Shown: in pieces, positions 52,925 to 61,684 of the stretch | Numbering within the stretch: the stretch's first letter is position 1 | Layout: each line of letters starts with the position of its first letter | Assembly: GCF_002896555.1 (NCBI RefSeq) | Contig: NZ_MNLH01000004.1 | Location: 1 to 64,000, forward strand | DNA from: Gardnerella coleohominis | GTDB lineage: Bacteria; Actinomycetota; Actinomycetes; Actinomycetales; Bifidobacteriaceae | Length of the DNA: 64,000 nt | Direction: 5' to 3' | The notes under the pieces: model-generated | What the model was told of the DNA's origin: nothing | Databases searched by the model: none | Seen by the model: only the letters and a program-made list of their open reading frames with translations | Made by a program: the position numbers and the translations under genes

Positions 52925-54613
52925 ATGGATGCTATTAAATTTACTGGAATTCGCCCTATAGGCGGTAAAGCTCTTGTTGGCCCCTATCGTATTACTGGAG
53001 TTGACGTAGTATTACGTCTTTTCCTTAACGCGGCTGTTAAAGGTGAAGTTGCTCAAACAGTTGATATAGTGCAAGTTACTCAACGTCTTGCTCGCGATTT
53101 GAAGTCTTGTGAGAAGGATTCGCATATTCTTGAGAATCCTTCTATAACTCTTGAACTTATTGCCGGTAAATTAGTTGAGTCAGCTTTGAGATCTTGGCAG
53201 GTTAATGAAGCTGAAATAACTGTTCATGCATCTTTTAATCAAGCTAATGATTGCTGTGCTGATAATGAAAATGGTACTGGCAATGAAAATAATGCTTCGA
53301 ATGGTTTGGGCTTTGAATTAGACGATATTGCTGTAACTATTTGCAAGCAAGCAGATAATCTTGGCGATCCGCTTGAGCCGCAGATGACGTCGATGGTTAA
53401 TCCGGCTTATCCTGATTATGATTTGGATTACGATGATTTTGACTACGAAGATGAAGCTGACGCTGGCGATGTAGTTGAAAATAGCGCTGTTTCTGAAAAT
53501 AGAAATGATAATGCAGATAATGCTGATAATGCTGATAAAGCTAAAGACAGCGCCGATTATGCAGACAGTAATGACGCTAACGATAACGACGATAACGGCG
53601 ATAACGGCGATAACGACGACGACGAAAAATATTGGCCTGAATTATATAAGTCTGATTCTTATAAGCCTTACAAGTTTGGCAGTAGCGAAATAGAGTCTGA
53701 TTCTGATTTAAAGTCTGATTTTGAATTTAATGAAAATGCAGATTCATCTGTTTCGCAAGGCGTTTCACACAATGTTCCACAAAATATTAGAAATAATTTT
53801 GGTAATAAAGACGAAATTAATAGCGAAAACAAAAGTGAAAATAGCGCCAAGAACAACGCAAACAACAACGATTCCGATAGTAAAAATGGATTAAATGAAA
53901 TCGACTATCGAGATATTCGCAATCATATGCCTTCAATGAAGAATCTGGGATTTGTGCAGCACGGATCCTTCTTATCTTATGATGCTATTAATGATGAGCG
54001 CTTTGAAGAAATCTTCCCTAGATATAGCAATACAAATTACGATGATATAGATGACGATGGTACTGATAAGGAATATAAGCCTAGGGTTTCTGATTATTTC
54101 CCTATGCGCACAGTAACTATTGTTGTAATGAGGGGTCTTGCTAAGAATAAAACTCGATTAGCTATGTATGACACTATGGTTGCTTTTGAGCAAAGTAAGA
54201 AAATTATCATGCGCATTGATGGTATTTCTGCTTTGTATCTTTCAACTATAGGTAGCAATGATGAATATACTGCTGCATGCGTTGTTAGCTCTAATGTTGA
54301 TGAGTATGAAACTATTCAGCGAGTTATAGAAGTTGCTAAAGCTCATGAGCCAGAGTTGAAAACAACTATTGTTGGAATGAGATTGTATAGCACTCCGCCA
54401 AAGGTCACCCAATCTGTTGATACCAGTATTTTAGATCCAAATGATGCTTCAATCGCATTACTGCATCCTTCTGCAGCAGATTTGCGCCCGTGGTTGCAGA
54501 TTGAAGAAGATGCTTTCCTTGACGGTAATCCTTTAGGATATCTAATTGCATTTACTGAAGATTCTGCTAACGTTGGTATTTACTCAGAGCATTGGATTAT
54601 GGGGAATTGCTGA
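52925..54613 (+). CDS. Degenerate dihydroneopterin aldolase (FolB)-HPPK (FolK) fusion protein
   Basis: 562 residues. The first 150 align in pattern with FolB but lack the catalytic Tyr (TVDIVQV where TVDY is usual) and the G-x-x-G-x-x-x-x-E loop. The last 180 align with FolK: TVTIVVMRGLAKNK replaces ALGSNLG, the R-W-G-P-R-x-L-D-L-D motif is missing, yet the family's end HP-x-A-A-x-L-R-P-W-L remains. Between them lie about 230 Asp/Asn/Ser-rich residues with tandem repeats. It is probably not a folate enzyme any more (inference). It keeps the FolBK place between ftsH and DUF3180, with GAGGGGG before the ATG, so it is still translated. Confidence 0.7.
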   Translation: MDAIKFTGIRPIGGKALVGPYRITGVDVVLRLFLNAAVKGEVAQTVDIVQVTQRLARDLKSCEKDSHILENPSITLELIAGKLVESALRSWQVNEAEITVHASFNQANDCCADNENGTGNENNASNGLGFELDDIAVTICKQADNLGDPLEPQMTSMVNPAYPDYDLDYDDFDYEDEADAGDVVENSAVSENRNDNADNADNADKAKDSADYADSNDANDNDDNGDNGDNDDDEKYWPELYKSDSYKPYKFGSSEIESDSDLKSDFEFNENADSSVSQGVSHNVPQNIRNNFGNKDEINSENKSENSAKNNANNNDSDSKNGLNEIDYRDIRNHMPSMKNLGFVQHGSFLSYDAINDERFEEIFPRYSNTNYDDIDDDGTDKEYKPRVSDYFPMRTVTIVVMRGLAKNKTRLAMYDTMVAFEQSKKIIMRIDGISALYLSTIGSNDEYTAACVVSSNVDEYETIQRVIEVAKAHEPELKTTIVGMRLYSTPPKVTQSVDTSILDPNDASIALLHPSAADLRPWLQIEEDAFLDGNPLGYLIAFTEDSANVGIYSEHWIMGNC

Positions 54614-55116
54614 TGAAAGCTTATCGCACGCCTTGGTGGTATTTCGTACTTGGTTGCATTGCAGGACTAGCTCTTGGAGCTATGTCTGTTTCTGTAACCG
54701 AGTCAAGTTCGCTTGTAATTGCAGGCGCTCCTTGGATAGCTCTTGTTGTGCTTGTTTTCATTGGTATTGTGACGCTTGTGCTAGCATTGCAAACTCATCA
54801 ATATGCAACAGCTAAACCTAAAGATCGTAAAATGCCTAATCACGCTCGTTCTGTTATTGCGCTTATGCTTTCAAAATCTCTTGGTATGGCTTCTGCGATT
54901 CTAATGGGCTGGTATCTTGGGCAGATTTTTATGTCTATTTCGCATATTGATATTGTTGTATACGGCAATGTTGTTCGCGAATGTGCTATAGCTGCTTTTG
55001 TTTGCTTTTTAGATATGATTGTTGGAATTGTGGGGGAATGGTTATGCCAAATACCTCCAGAAGATCGCGGTGAATCCACTAATGATTCTCAAAGAGCTTC
55101 AGCTTCTATTTCGTAA
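54613..55116 (+). CDS. DUF3180 family membrane protein
   Basis: 167 residues with four hydrophobic segments (TPWWYFVLGCIAGLALGAMS; IALVVLVFIGIVTLVLAL; LGMASAILMGWYLGQIFMS; ECAIAAFVCFLDMIVGIVG). The SKSLGMASAILMGWYLGQ segment fits DUF3180, an actinobacterial family that usually follows folK. ATG 54613 overlaps the stop of the FolBK-like gene (TGATG), so translation is coupled. The function is unknown. A longer opening from 54592 lies inside the upstream gene and is not preferred. Confidence 0.85.
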   Translation: MKAYRTPWWYFVLGCIAGLALGAMSVSVTESSSLVIAGAPWIALVVLVFIGIVTLVLALQTHQYATAKPKDRKMPNHARSVIALMLSKSLGMASAILMGWYLGQIFMSISHIDIVVYGNVVRECAIAAFVCFLDMIVGIVGEWLCQIPPEDRGESTNDSQRASASIS

Positions 55117-55954
55117 TCTTTTTGCGCTAGATAAGCATGCGATAGATAAGATTGCGTTTAATAAGCTTTCTTTTAATAAGCATGCGTTAGATAAAACTAT
55201 GTTAGATAAGTCTACGCTAGATAAGTCTACGTTTGATATGCGTTTATTAAATAGGCGTTTATTAAATAGGCGTTTATTAAATATAAATCTGCGCGATTTT
55301 TATAAATTTTTTATTGTACTTATCGTAAGTTTTATGGTTATATCTCTTGGGGCATGTGAGCCTGAAGGTAAAGCTGTTGGGGATTCGGGAAGTATTAACG
55401 ATATAGTCCATGATGGCGTCGATTTGAATGATATAAATATTTTCGTTTTGGGATCTTCGCGTTTTTCTCTTGATAATTACATTTTAGATGAGTGCAAAAA
55501 GTATGGTATGAAAGCTTCATATGTTGCACTTTTTGGTATTAAGAATTCCTCTAGTTCTGCTTATGATGCGCTTAAGGAAGCTACTTATCGTCAAATGTCA
55601 TTAATAATTATTGATGAAATTGACGTTGATTCGCAAGATTCTGTTGATTCGAGTGAATCAGCTAAATCAGCTGGATCCAAAACTGAAGAAGCAGATAAAA
55701 AAACGACTGAAAAATCGTTTGAAGAAGCTTTGCAAGATGTTCGTAGAGCAGGAATTCCAGTACTGCTTGTAAATCCTATTAAAGCTCCTGAAGATAGCAC
55801 GCTTTACGCTGCTAAAGCGTATTCGAAAACTTATTTAGATAAAAAATCTATTTTAAAAACTAAATCAGCAAAATACGAATCGTTGCAAAATATAGTAAAA
55901 GCGTTAATTAACGATACTCCGCATTCAAGGGAAGTGATTATAGATGGTAGATAG
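55082..55954 (+). CDS. Putative lipoprotein with a partial periplasmic-binding-like domain
   Basis: About 290 residues in this reading. The first 70 are tandem repeats of LDK, FNK and RRLLN words. A membrane segment with lipobox follows (FIVLIVSFMVISLGACEP). The soluble part resembles one lobe of a sugar-binding-type protein (INIFVLGSSRFSLDNYILDECKKYG, LIIIDEID, DVRRAGIPVLLVNP), but no second lobe is present. Start is uncertain: 55082 (overlapping DUF3180) or a later Met near 55199 or 55239. It overlaps the P-type ATPase start by 11 bp. The function is not assigned. Confidence 0.6.
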   Translation: MILKELQLLFRNLFALDKHAIDKIAFNKLSFNKHALDKTMLDKSTLDKSTFDMRLLNRRLLNRRLLNINLRDFYKFFIVLIVSFMVISLGACEPEGKAVGDSGSINDIVHDGVDLNDINIFVLGSSRFSLDNYILDECKKYGMKASYVALFGIKNSSSSAYDALKEATYRQMSLIIIDEIDVDSQDSVDSSESAKSAGSKTEEADKKTTEKSFEEALQDVRRAGIPVLLVNPIKAPEDSTLYAAKAYSKTYLDKKSILKTKSAKYESLQNIVKALINDTPHSREVIIDGR

Positions 55955-58616
55955 TATTCGCAAACATTCAAAAACAAATTGTGATAAATCTGAAGCTTCA
56001 ATGTCTAATATAGATCTTCCGTATGTAAAAGAATGCGGATTGTTAAGCGAACAAGTTGAAGAAGCTGTATCTAAAGGCAATGTGAATGTTACAGCTAAAA
56101 GAACTTCTCGTTCGGTTGCAGATATTATACGAGCTAATGTTTTCACTTTATTTAATGCGATTATTTTTACTGCAATGGTTGTTGTATTAATAACCGGATC
56201 ATGGAAAGACGCTGTTTTTGGCGGTGTTATTTTAGTTAATACCGGCATAGGAATTATCACAGAGCTTAAAGCAAAACATACTTTAGATAAACTTTCTATT
56301 CTTATTGCTGCTCGCGCAATAGTTAGACGAGATGGTGAAAATAAACAGATTGATCACAAAGATATAGTTTTAGGCGATATTCTTTGGGTGCGTGCAGGTG
56401 AGCAGGTGCCAGCAGATGTTGAAGTATTGGATTCTTGGGGTCTTGAAATGGATGAATCTATGCTTACTGGCGAATCTGCTACTGTTCGTAAAGCTATTGG
56501 AGATTCTGTATATTCTGGATCTACTGCTGTTTCGGGTGTTGCTTTAACGAAAGTAACAGCTGTAGGAGAGCATAGTTATGCGTCTAAATTAGCCGCTCAA
56601 GCTAAGGTTTATACGAAAACAATTTCAGATTTAAGTCGTGGAATTAATACGATTTTGAAATATATGACTATCGTAGTTGTGCCGTTATGTGTTTTGCTAG
56701 TGTGCTCGCAGATGTATAAGGTTGGAGGATTTGTTGAGGCTTGGCATACTGGAGCGTGGCGTGGGGCAATTGTTTCTGCTGTAGCTGGAGTTGTTGGAAT
56801 GATTCCTGAGGGATTAGTGCTTCTTACATCTCTTAATTTTGCTGTTGCCGCAATGCGTCTTGCGCGTAAGAAAACTTTAGTTCAGGAGCTTGAATCTGTA
56901 GAAACCTTAGCCAGAGTTGATTGTTTAAATCTTGATAAGACTGGAACTATTACAGATGGCGGTATTGCGTTTGTTGGAGTTGAAAGTATTGGTAGTTTTG
57001 AATCTAATTTGAATAGTCAAGCAGATTCTGAATCTAATACTGAATCTGAGATTAAAGCGGATATTAATCAGGCTCTTTATGATTTGTCGAATGAAGAAAA
57101 TCCAAATGCTACCGGTAAAGCAATTATTGAAGGCTTGAAAGAAAGTGGCATTAAGCCGCGCGAAAATATTGTAAAAAGGCTGCCATTTTCGTCTTCTCGA
57201 AAGTGGAGTGCGATTTGCTATTCGCGTTCAAATGGCGAATTAGACACATGGTATATGGGTGCTCCGGAAGTTTTAATAAGCGCGTTTAAAAAATCCGATA
57301 ATTCAAGCGAAGATTATTCGTCAATTTTGCAAAGAGTTAATTCCTATGCGCAACAAGGTGAGCGTGTGCTTCTATTAGCACATATTTGCAATAAATCTGA
57401 GGTTTCTGCTTCTGAGGTTTCTGCTTCTGAGGGCCTTGATTTTAAGGGTCTTGGTTCTGAAAGTTTTGCAGATAATCCTATTATTTGCAAAGAAGCTAAG
57501 CCAGTTGCAATAATTCGCTGTTGTGAGCGAGTGCGTGAAGATGCTTATAAAACTCTTTCGTGGTTCCGTGAACAAGGCGTACGTTGTCGTGTTATTTCTG
57601 GAGATAATCCTACTACTGTGGCCGCTGTTGCTGAAAAAGTTGGTTTAACAGGTAATCGTAAGCCAATAGCAATGGATGCTCGAGAGCTTCCAAGTGATAT
57701 TAATGAATTAGCTAAAGTTTTAGATAATGTAGATGTTCTTGGTCGTGTTCTTCCAGATCAAAAGAAAGCGATTGTTCAAGCATTGCATTCTCAAGGTCAT
57801 ATTGTTGCCATGACTGGCGATGGAGTTAACGATACTCTTGCGTTAAAAGAAGCGGATCTTGGTGTTGCTATGGGTAATGCGGCTCCTGCTGCTAAAGCTG
57901 TAGCGCAAGTAGTTCTAGTGGATTCTCAATTTTCTCACATGCCGGATGTTGTAGCTCGTGGGCGACAAGTTATGGCAAATATGGAACGCGTAGCAGGATT
58001 ATTCTTAGTTAAAACTGTATATTCAGCACTGATTTCTGCAGGAGTCGTATTGCTGGGATTGAAATTCCCTTATTTGCCTCGTCATATTACTTATATTGGC
58101 TCGTTAACTATTGGAATTCCAGCGTTTTTGCTAGCTCTGGCACCTAATACGCGTCGTTATATGCCTGGATTCTTAAAGCGAGTAGTACGTTTTGCTATTC
58201 CAAGTGGTTTGGCAATAGCTTTATCTGTGCTCGCTGCTTCTGTAATTGCTCCAAGCGTTTTGGGTGTAAAAGTTACAGATGCTAACGTAATAAGAAATTC
58301 TGAGGCAATGCCTAGTATATGCGCTGTAATTGTTTTTGTAATAAGTATTTTAGTGTTATCTCGTGTTTCAAAACCAATATTCTCATGGCGTGGAATTATG
58401 GTCTTATGTTTCACTATTGCTGGGATTGTAGGCGCTTTTATACCATTTACATCACGATTCTTTGAATTGCATATACCTACGCATGGCATAGAGCTTGTAT
58501 TTATGCTTGTTGCAATTATTTGCGCAATAGTTTTATGGGTTTTGTGCTTATTAGTATCTAATTTGATTAGTTCAAAATTGATTGATTTGAAATCTTTAGA
58601 TAATAAAGGTAAATAA
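55944..58616 (+). CDS. Cation-translocating P-type ATPase, CtpE-like
   Basis: 890 residues. It shows TGES in MDESMLTGESATV, the transmembrane MIPEGLVLLTSL, the phosphorylation site DKTGT (Asp331), the ATP-site region LPFSSSRKWSAICY, and hinge TGDGVNDTLALKEADLGVAMG, with about ten membrane helices. The PEGL motif and overall order fit the actinobacterial CtpE group, linked to calcium uptake in mycobacteria (family knowledge); the ion here is not proven. Short Ser/Glu repeats (EVSASEVSASEG) lie in the nucleotide-binding domain. GGAAGTG precedes the ATG inside the lipoprotein gene. Confidence 0.88.
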   Translation: MVDSIRKHSKTNCDKSEASMSNIDLPYVKECGLLSEQVEEAVSKGNVNVTAKRTSRSVADIIRANVFTLFNAIIFTAMVVVLITGSWKDAVFGGVILVNTGIGIITELKAKHTLDKLSILIAARAIVRRDGENKQIDHKDIVLGDILWVRAGEQVPADVEVLDSWGLEMDESMLTGESATVRKAIGDSVYSGSTAVSGVALTKVTAVGEHSYASKLAAQAKVYTKTISDLSRGINTILKYMTIVVVPLCVLLVCSQMYKVGGFVEAWHTGAWRGAIVSAVAGVVGMIPEGLVLLTSLNFAVAAMRLARKKTLVQELESVETLARVDCLNLDKTGTITDGGIAFVGVESIGSFESNLNSQADSESNTESEIKADINQALYDLSNEENPNATGKAIIEGLKESGIKPRENIVKRLPFSSSRKWSAICYSRSNGELDTWYMGAPEVLISAFKKSDNSSEDYSSILQRVNSYAQQGERVLLLAHICNKSEVSASEVSASEGLDFKGLGSESFADNPIICKEAKPVAIIRCCERVREDAYKTLSWFREQGVRCRVISGDNPTTVAAVAEKVGLTGNRKPIAMDARELPSDINELAKVLDNVDVLGRVLPDQKKAIVQALHSQGHIVAMTGDGVNDTLALKEADLGVAMGNAAPAAKAVAQVVLVDSQFSHMPDVVARGRQVMANMERVAGLFLVKTVYSALISAGVVLLGLKFPYLPRHITYIGSLTIGIPAFLLALAPNTRRYMPGFLKRVVRFAIPSGLAIALSVLAASVIAPSVLGVKVTDANVIRNSEAMPSICAVIVFVISILVLSRVSKPIFSWRGIMVLCFTIAGIVGAFIPFTSRFFELHIPTHGIELVFMLVAIICAIVLWVLCLLVSNLISSKLIDLKSLDNKGK

Positions 58617-58710
58617 GCAAATAAGCAAATAATCTAAGGAAAGCATATTTAAATACACGAAAATACATCAAAATATGTAGAAGTGTGTCGGAACGCGTTA
58701 GATTTATGTT

Positions 58711-58716
58711 TACAAT
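58711..58716 (+). promoter_or_regulatory. Candidate -10 element for a leaderless sdaA transcript
   Basis: TACAAT ends 6 nt before the GTG start of sdaA and no ribosome-binding site lies between. Since the protein's conserved N-terminus begins at this GTG, a leaderless message is the simplest reading. Confidence 0.5.
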
Positions 58717-58722
58717 AGAAAT

Positions 58723-60255
58723 GTGTTCAGTATTTTAGAAATGTTTTCTGTTGGGGTTGGTCCTAGTTCTTCTCATACAGTGGGACCTATGCGTGCTGCT
58801 TATGCTTTTGTTAAGTCACTTAAAGATAAAGGCATATTATCTAAAGTTAATCATATAACTGTTACTCTTTATGGTTCGTTATCGCTTACTGGTTTAGGTC
58901 ACGGTACAGATCGCGCTTGTGTAGCTGGTCTTGAAGGTAATCTTCCAGATGATGTTGATACAGAACATATGATGACTATTCGTGAGGATTGTAAAAAAAC
59001 AGGTACTTTAACTCTTGCTCATGAGCATACGATTTCTTTTGATTACGATGAAGACGTTATTTTTGAAAAATGGAAGCGTATGGTTTCTCATCCAAATGGT
59101 ATGCGATTTATTGCGAAAGATTCGGATGGGAATTTAGTTGATGAACAAGTATGGTATTCGATTGGTGGCGGATTTATACGTCAAGGCTTTGCCGACGATG
59201 CAATGATTGGATTGCACGATCGCGTTACCGAGCAGGACGAAAGTAATAAAACTGAAGATAGCGCAGAGAATAGCGGCAAAGATAGCGTAGAAAATAACGG
59301 CAAAGATAGCACTGATACTAGTAGCGAAGATAATAAAACTAAAGATTCTACAGTTCCGTATCCTTTCACTTCTTGCGATGAGCTTATAAGAATTTGCCGT
59401 AAAGAACATATGTCTATAAGCGATGTCGTATGGCAAAATGAGTTAGCTTTACATGAAGGCGATTCGAATTATGTGAGGAATTACTTATTACATGTTTGGA
59501 ATGTAATGAGCAAATGCGTGGAAAATGGTTGTAATTCAAAGCAGCCGATTTTGCCAGGCGGATTAGATGTTCCAAGGCGCGCTCCGCATATGTATGAAAG
59601 ACTTGCTGCAAATTCGGATATGCTTAAGAGTAATCGCAGGAGAGTTGATTTAGCTTTAGAAAGTTCAGATTCTGCTTGGGTTAATCTTTTTGCGCTCGCA
59701 GTTAGTGAGGAAAATGCCGGCGGAGGTAGGATTGTAACTGCTCCTACAAATGGTTCCGCTGGAATAATACCAGCAGTTTTGCAATACTATTGGAGATTCG
59801 TTGATTCTTCTGATGAAGATGGCATTGTGCGATTTTTGTTAGCTGCAGGTGCTGTAGGGTATCTGTTTAAACGCAATGCTTCTATTTCTGGAGCGGAAGT
59901 TGGTTGCCAAGGTGAAGTTGGTTCAGCATGTTCTATGGCTGCAGCAGGATTATGTGAAGTTTTAGGTGGAACTCCTGAACAAGTAGAAAATGCTGCTGAA
60001 ATTGGAATTGAGCACCACTTAGGTTTAACTTGTGATCCTGTAGGCGGATTAGTGCAAATCCCATGTATAGAACGTAATGCTATGGCTGCTAATACTGCAA
60101 TTAATGCAGTAAGAATGGCTATGCTGGGAGATGGATCTCATATTGTAAGCCTTGATAAAGCTATTAAAACAATGAAGGAAACTGGTCACGATATGATGTC
60201 GAAATATCGTGAAACTTCAAAAGGTGGCTTGGCTGTAAACGTAGTAGAGTGTTAG
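58723..60255 (+). CDS. sdaA: L-serine ammonia-lyase (iron-sulfur, single chain)
   Basis: 510 residues. The N-terminal FSILEMFSVGVGPSSSHTVGPMRAA and the C-terminal TAPTNGSAGIIPAVLQYY, SGAEVGCQGEVGSACSMAAAGL, HHLGLTCDPVGGLVQIPCIERNA give the beta and alpha parts of [4Fe-4S] serine dehydratase in one chain. It converts serine to pyruvate and ammonia. Cysteines in GCQGE, GLTCDP and IPCIE are the likely cluster ligands. A Lys/Asp/Ser/Asn repeat insert (about 165-205) splits the first domain. GTG start at 58723 gives the family N-terminus. Confidence 0.94.
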   Translation: MFSILEMFSVGVGPSSSHTVGPMRAAYAFVKSLKDKGILSKVNHITVTLYGSLSLTGLGHGTDRACVAGLEGNLPDDVDTEHMMTIREDCKKTGTLTLAHEHTISFDYDEDVIFEKWKRMVSHPNGMRFIAKDSDGNLVDEQVWYSIGGGFIRQGFADDAMIGLHDRVTEQDESNKTEDSAENSGKDSVENNGKDSTDTSSEDNKTKDSTVPYPFTSCDELIRICRKEHMSISDVVWQNELALHEGDSNYVRNYLLHVWNVMSKCVENGCNSKQPILPGGLDVPRRAPHMYERLAANSDMLKSNRRRVDLALESSDSAWVNLFALAVSEENAGGGRIVTAPTNGSAGIIPAVLQYYWRFVDSSDEDGIVRFLLAAGAVGYLFKRNASISGAEVGCQGEVGSACSMAAAGLCEVLGGTPEQVENAAEIGIEHHLGLTCDPVGGLVQIPCIERNAMAANTAINAVRMAMLGDGSHIVSLDKAIKTMKETGHDMMSKYRETSKGGLAVNVVEC

Positions 60256-60419
60256 ATGTTTATGCATGAAGTAGTATCTTATTAAATCTTGCGCAATAGT
60301 CTAGCAAACGTAACAATTGGGTGCTAATCTAAAACACGCTACAAAAACTATGCAATTGTATAATTTACTGTTGTTAATAGCTTTTAATGATTTTGATAGA
60401 AGTTCATAAAGGAGGCAAA

Positions 60420-60827
60420 ATGGTACAGGATATGCCAGAAGTACTTGCAGAATTTGGTACTACGCCAACGGTGACGTTCCCAACGTCTGAGCCGCCGGCT
60501 GGGCTTAAGATTGTTGAACTGGTTGAGGGCAATGGTCCTCTTGTTCGTGCTGGAGACACTGTGACTGTAAATTATCATGGTGTTGTGTGGGGTTCTGATA
60601 AGCCGTTTGATTCCAGTTTTGCTCGTCATACCCCTGCAAGTTTTGGTATTGGAGTCGGTCAAGTAATTCAAGGTTGGGATCGTACTGTTCCTGGCCATAA
60701 TGTTGGTTCGCGTTTACTTGTTTCTATTCCTCCTGAGTGCGGATACGGAGATTATGGTGTACCTCAGGCTGGAATTCCTGGCGGCGCTACGCTCGTATTC
60801 GTTATTGATATTATTTCTACTCGCTGA
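60420..60827 (+). CDS. FKBP-type peptidyl-prolyl cis-trans isomerase
   Basis: 135 residues forming one FKBP domain: GDTVTVNYHGVVWGSDKPFDSSFAR, the binding-pocket GVGQVIQGWDRTVPGHNVGSRLLVSIPPECGYG and the C-terminal IPGGATLVFVIDII. There is no signal peptide or lipobox, so it should be cytoplasmic and help protein folding. The ATG at 60420 follows GGAGG by 4-5 nt, one of the strongest sites in the window. greA follows on the same strand after 31 bp, so the two are probably co-transcribed. Confidence 0.94.
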   Translation: MVQDMPEVLAEFGTTPTVTFPTSEPPAGLKIVELVEGNGPLVRAGDTVTVNYHGVVWGSDKPFDSSFARHTPASFGIGVGQVIQGWDRTVPGHNVGSRLLVSIPPECGYGDYGVPQAGIPGGATLVFVIDIISTR

Positions 60828-60858
60828 AATTGCGTGAGAGTTGAGTTAGGAGATTGCT

Positions 60859-61338
60859 ATGGAAGAAGAAAAGACGATTTTGTTAACGCAAGAAGCGTAT
60901 GACAAGTTGAAGGAAGAGTTGAATTATCGCGAAGGAAAATATCGCGAAGAAATCACTGAGCGTATTGCTGCAGCTCGTGCTGAAGGTGATTTGTCTGAAA
61001 ACGGTGGTTATCAGGCTGCTCGTGAAGAGCAAGGCAAGAATGAAGGTCGTATTAATGAGCTTATTGTTAAGCTTCGTAATGCGAAAATTCTTGAAGCTCC
61101 AGAGGATGGACTTGTTGGCAATGGCTCGTTAGTGGTTCTTGAATTAGCTGGAACTGAGATGACTTATGTAGTTGGCTCTCGCGATATTGCTGTTGCTACT
61201 GAGTATGATGTTGTAAGCCCTGAGTCTCCAATCGGCGCTGCTATTATGGGCGCTCATACGGGAGATACAGTGACTTATTTCACGCCTAATGGTCGTCAGA
61301 TGTCTGTGACGATTAAAAGCGCTCATCCAATGTCCTGA
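60859..61338 (+). CDS. greA: Transcription elongation factor GreA
   Basis: 159 residues. The N-terminal coiled coil carries the acidic tip AEGDLSENGGYQAAREEQG, and the C-terminal domain has GAAIMGAHTGDTVTYFTPNGRQMSVTI. GreA enters the RNA polymerase secondary channel and helps cut back-tracked transcripts. The length and motifs are canonical. TTAGGAG precedes the ATG. It ends the FKBP-greA unit with a strong terminator 40 bp downstream. Confidence 0.95.
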   Translation: MEEEKTILLTQEAYDKLKEELNYREGKYREEITERIAAARAEGDLSENGGYQAAREEQGKNEGRINELIVKLRNAKILEAPEDGLVGNGSLVVLELAGTEMTYVVGSRDIAVATEYDVVSPESPIGAAIMGAHTGDTVTYFTPNGRQMSVTIKSAHPMS

Positions 61339-61377
61339 AATAATAATTTAAATATTTAGATATTATTTGTTTTAAGT

Positions 61378-61414
61378 AAAAACGACATTCGCTATATGCG
61401 GGTGTCGTTTTTTT
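61378..61414 (+). terminator. Rho-independent terminator after greA
   Basis: aaaacgaca (61379-61387) pairs with tgtcgtttt (61403-61411); cgc/gcg pairs extend the stem, and seven or so T residues close it. It stops the FKBP-greA transcript before the mraZ promoter region. Confidence 0.88.
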
Positions 61415-61602
61415 GTAAATTTCTTGCTATTTGTTAATTCTTAATTTTTTGTTTAATGAATAAAATCTAATGATATTTTTGCAAATTTTTATGATTTTTA
61501 TTCATTTTATATAGGAATTTCATCTTCTAATAGCGTGATTCCATTTTTGTTCATATTAATAGTGGTAAATCCTCCCAAAAAAATGTATTTTTTTACAAAA
61601 AG

Positions 61603-61637
61603 TGGGGATTTTAGGTGAAGGGTGGAGTAGAATGGTG
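61603..61637 (+). promoter_or_regulatory. Probable MraZ-binding box upstream of mraZ
   Basis: TGGGG, AGGTG, TGGAG and TGGTG start at 61603, 61613, 61623 and 61633, exactly 10 bp apart. MraZ is known to bind direct repeats of TGGGN-type words with 10-bp spacing upstream of its own gene and to regulate the division cluster. The last copies are degenerate. TAGAAT at 61628-61633 overlaps the box and could be the -10. The remaining 61415-61600 stretch is A/T-rich with no gene seen. Confidence 0.65.
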
Positions 61638-61684
61638 AGCATTGTGCACGTGGCATAGCGCATATTATTTAAGGAGGTGGAAGT

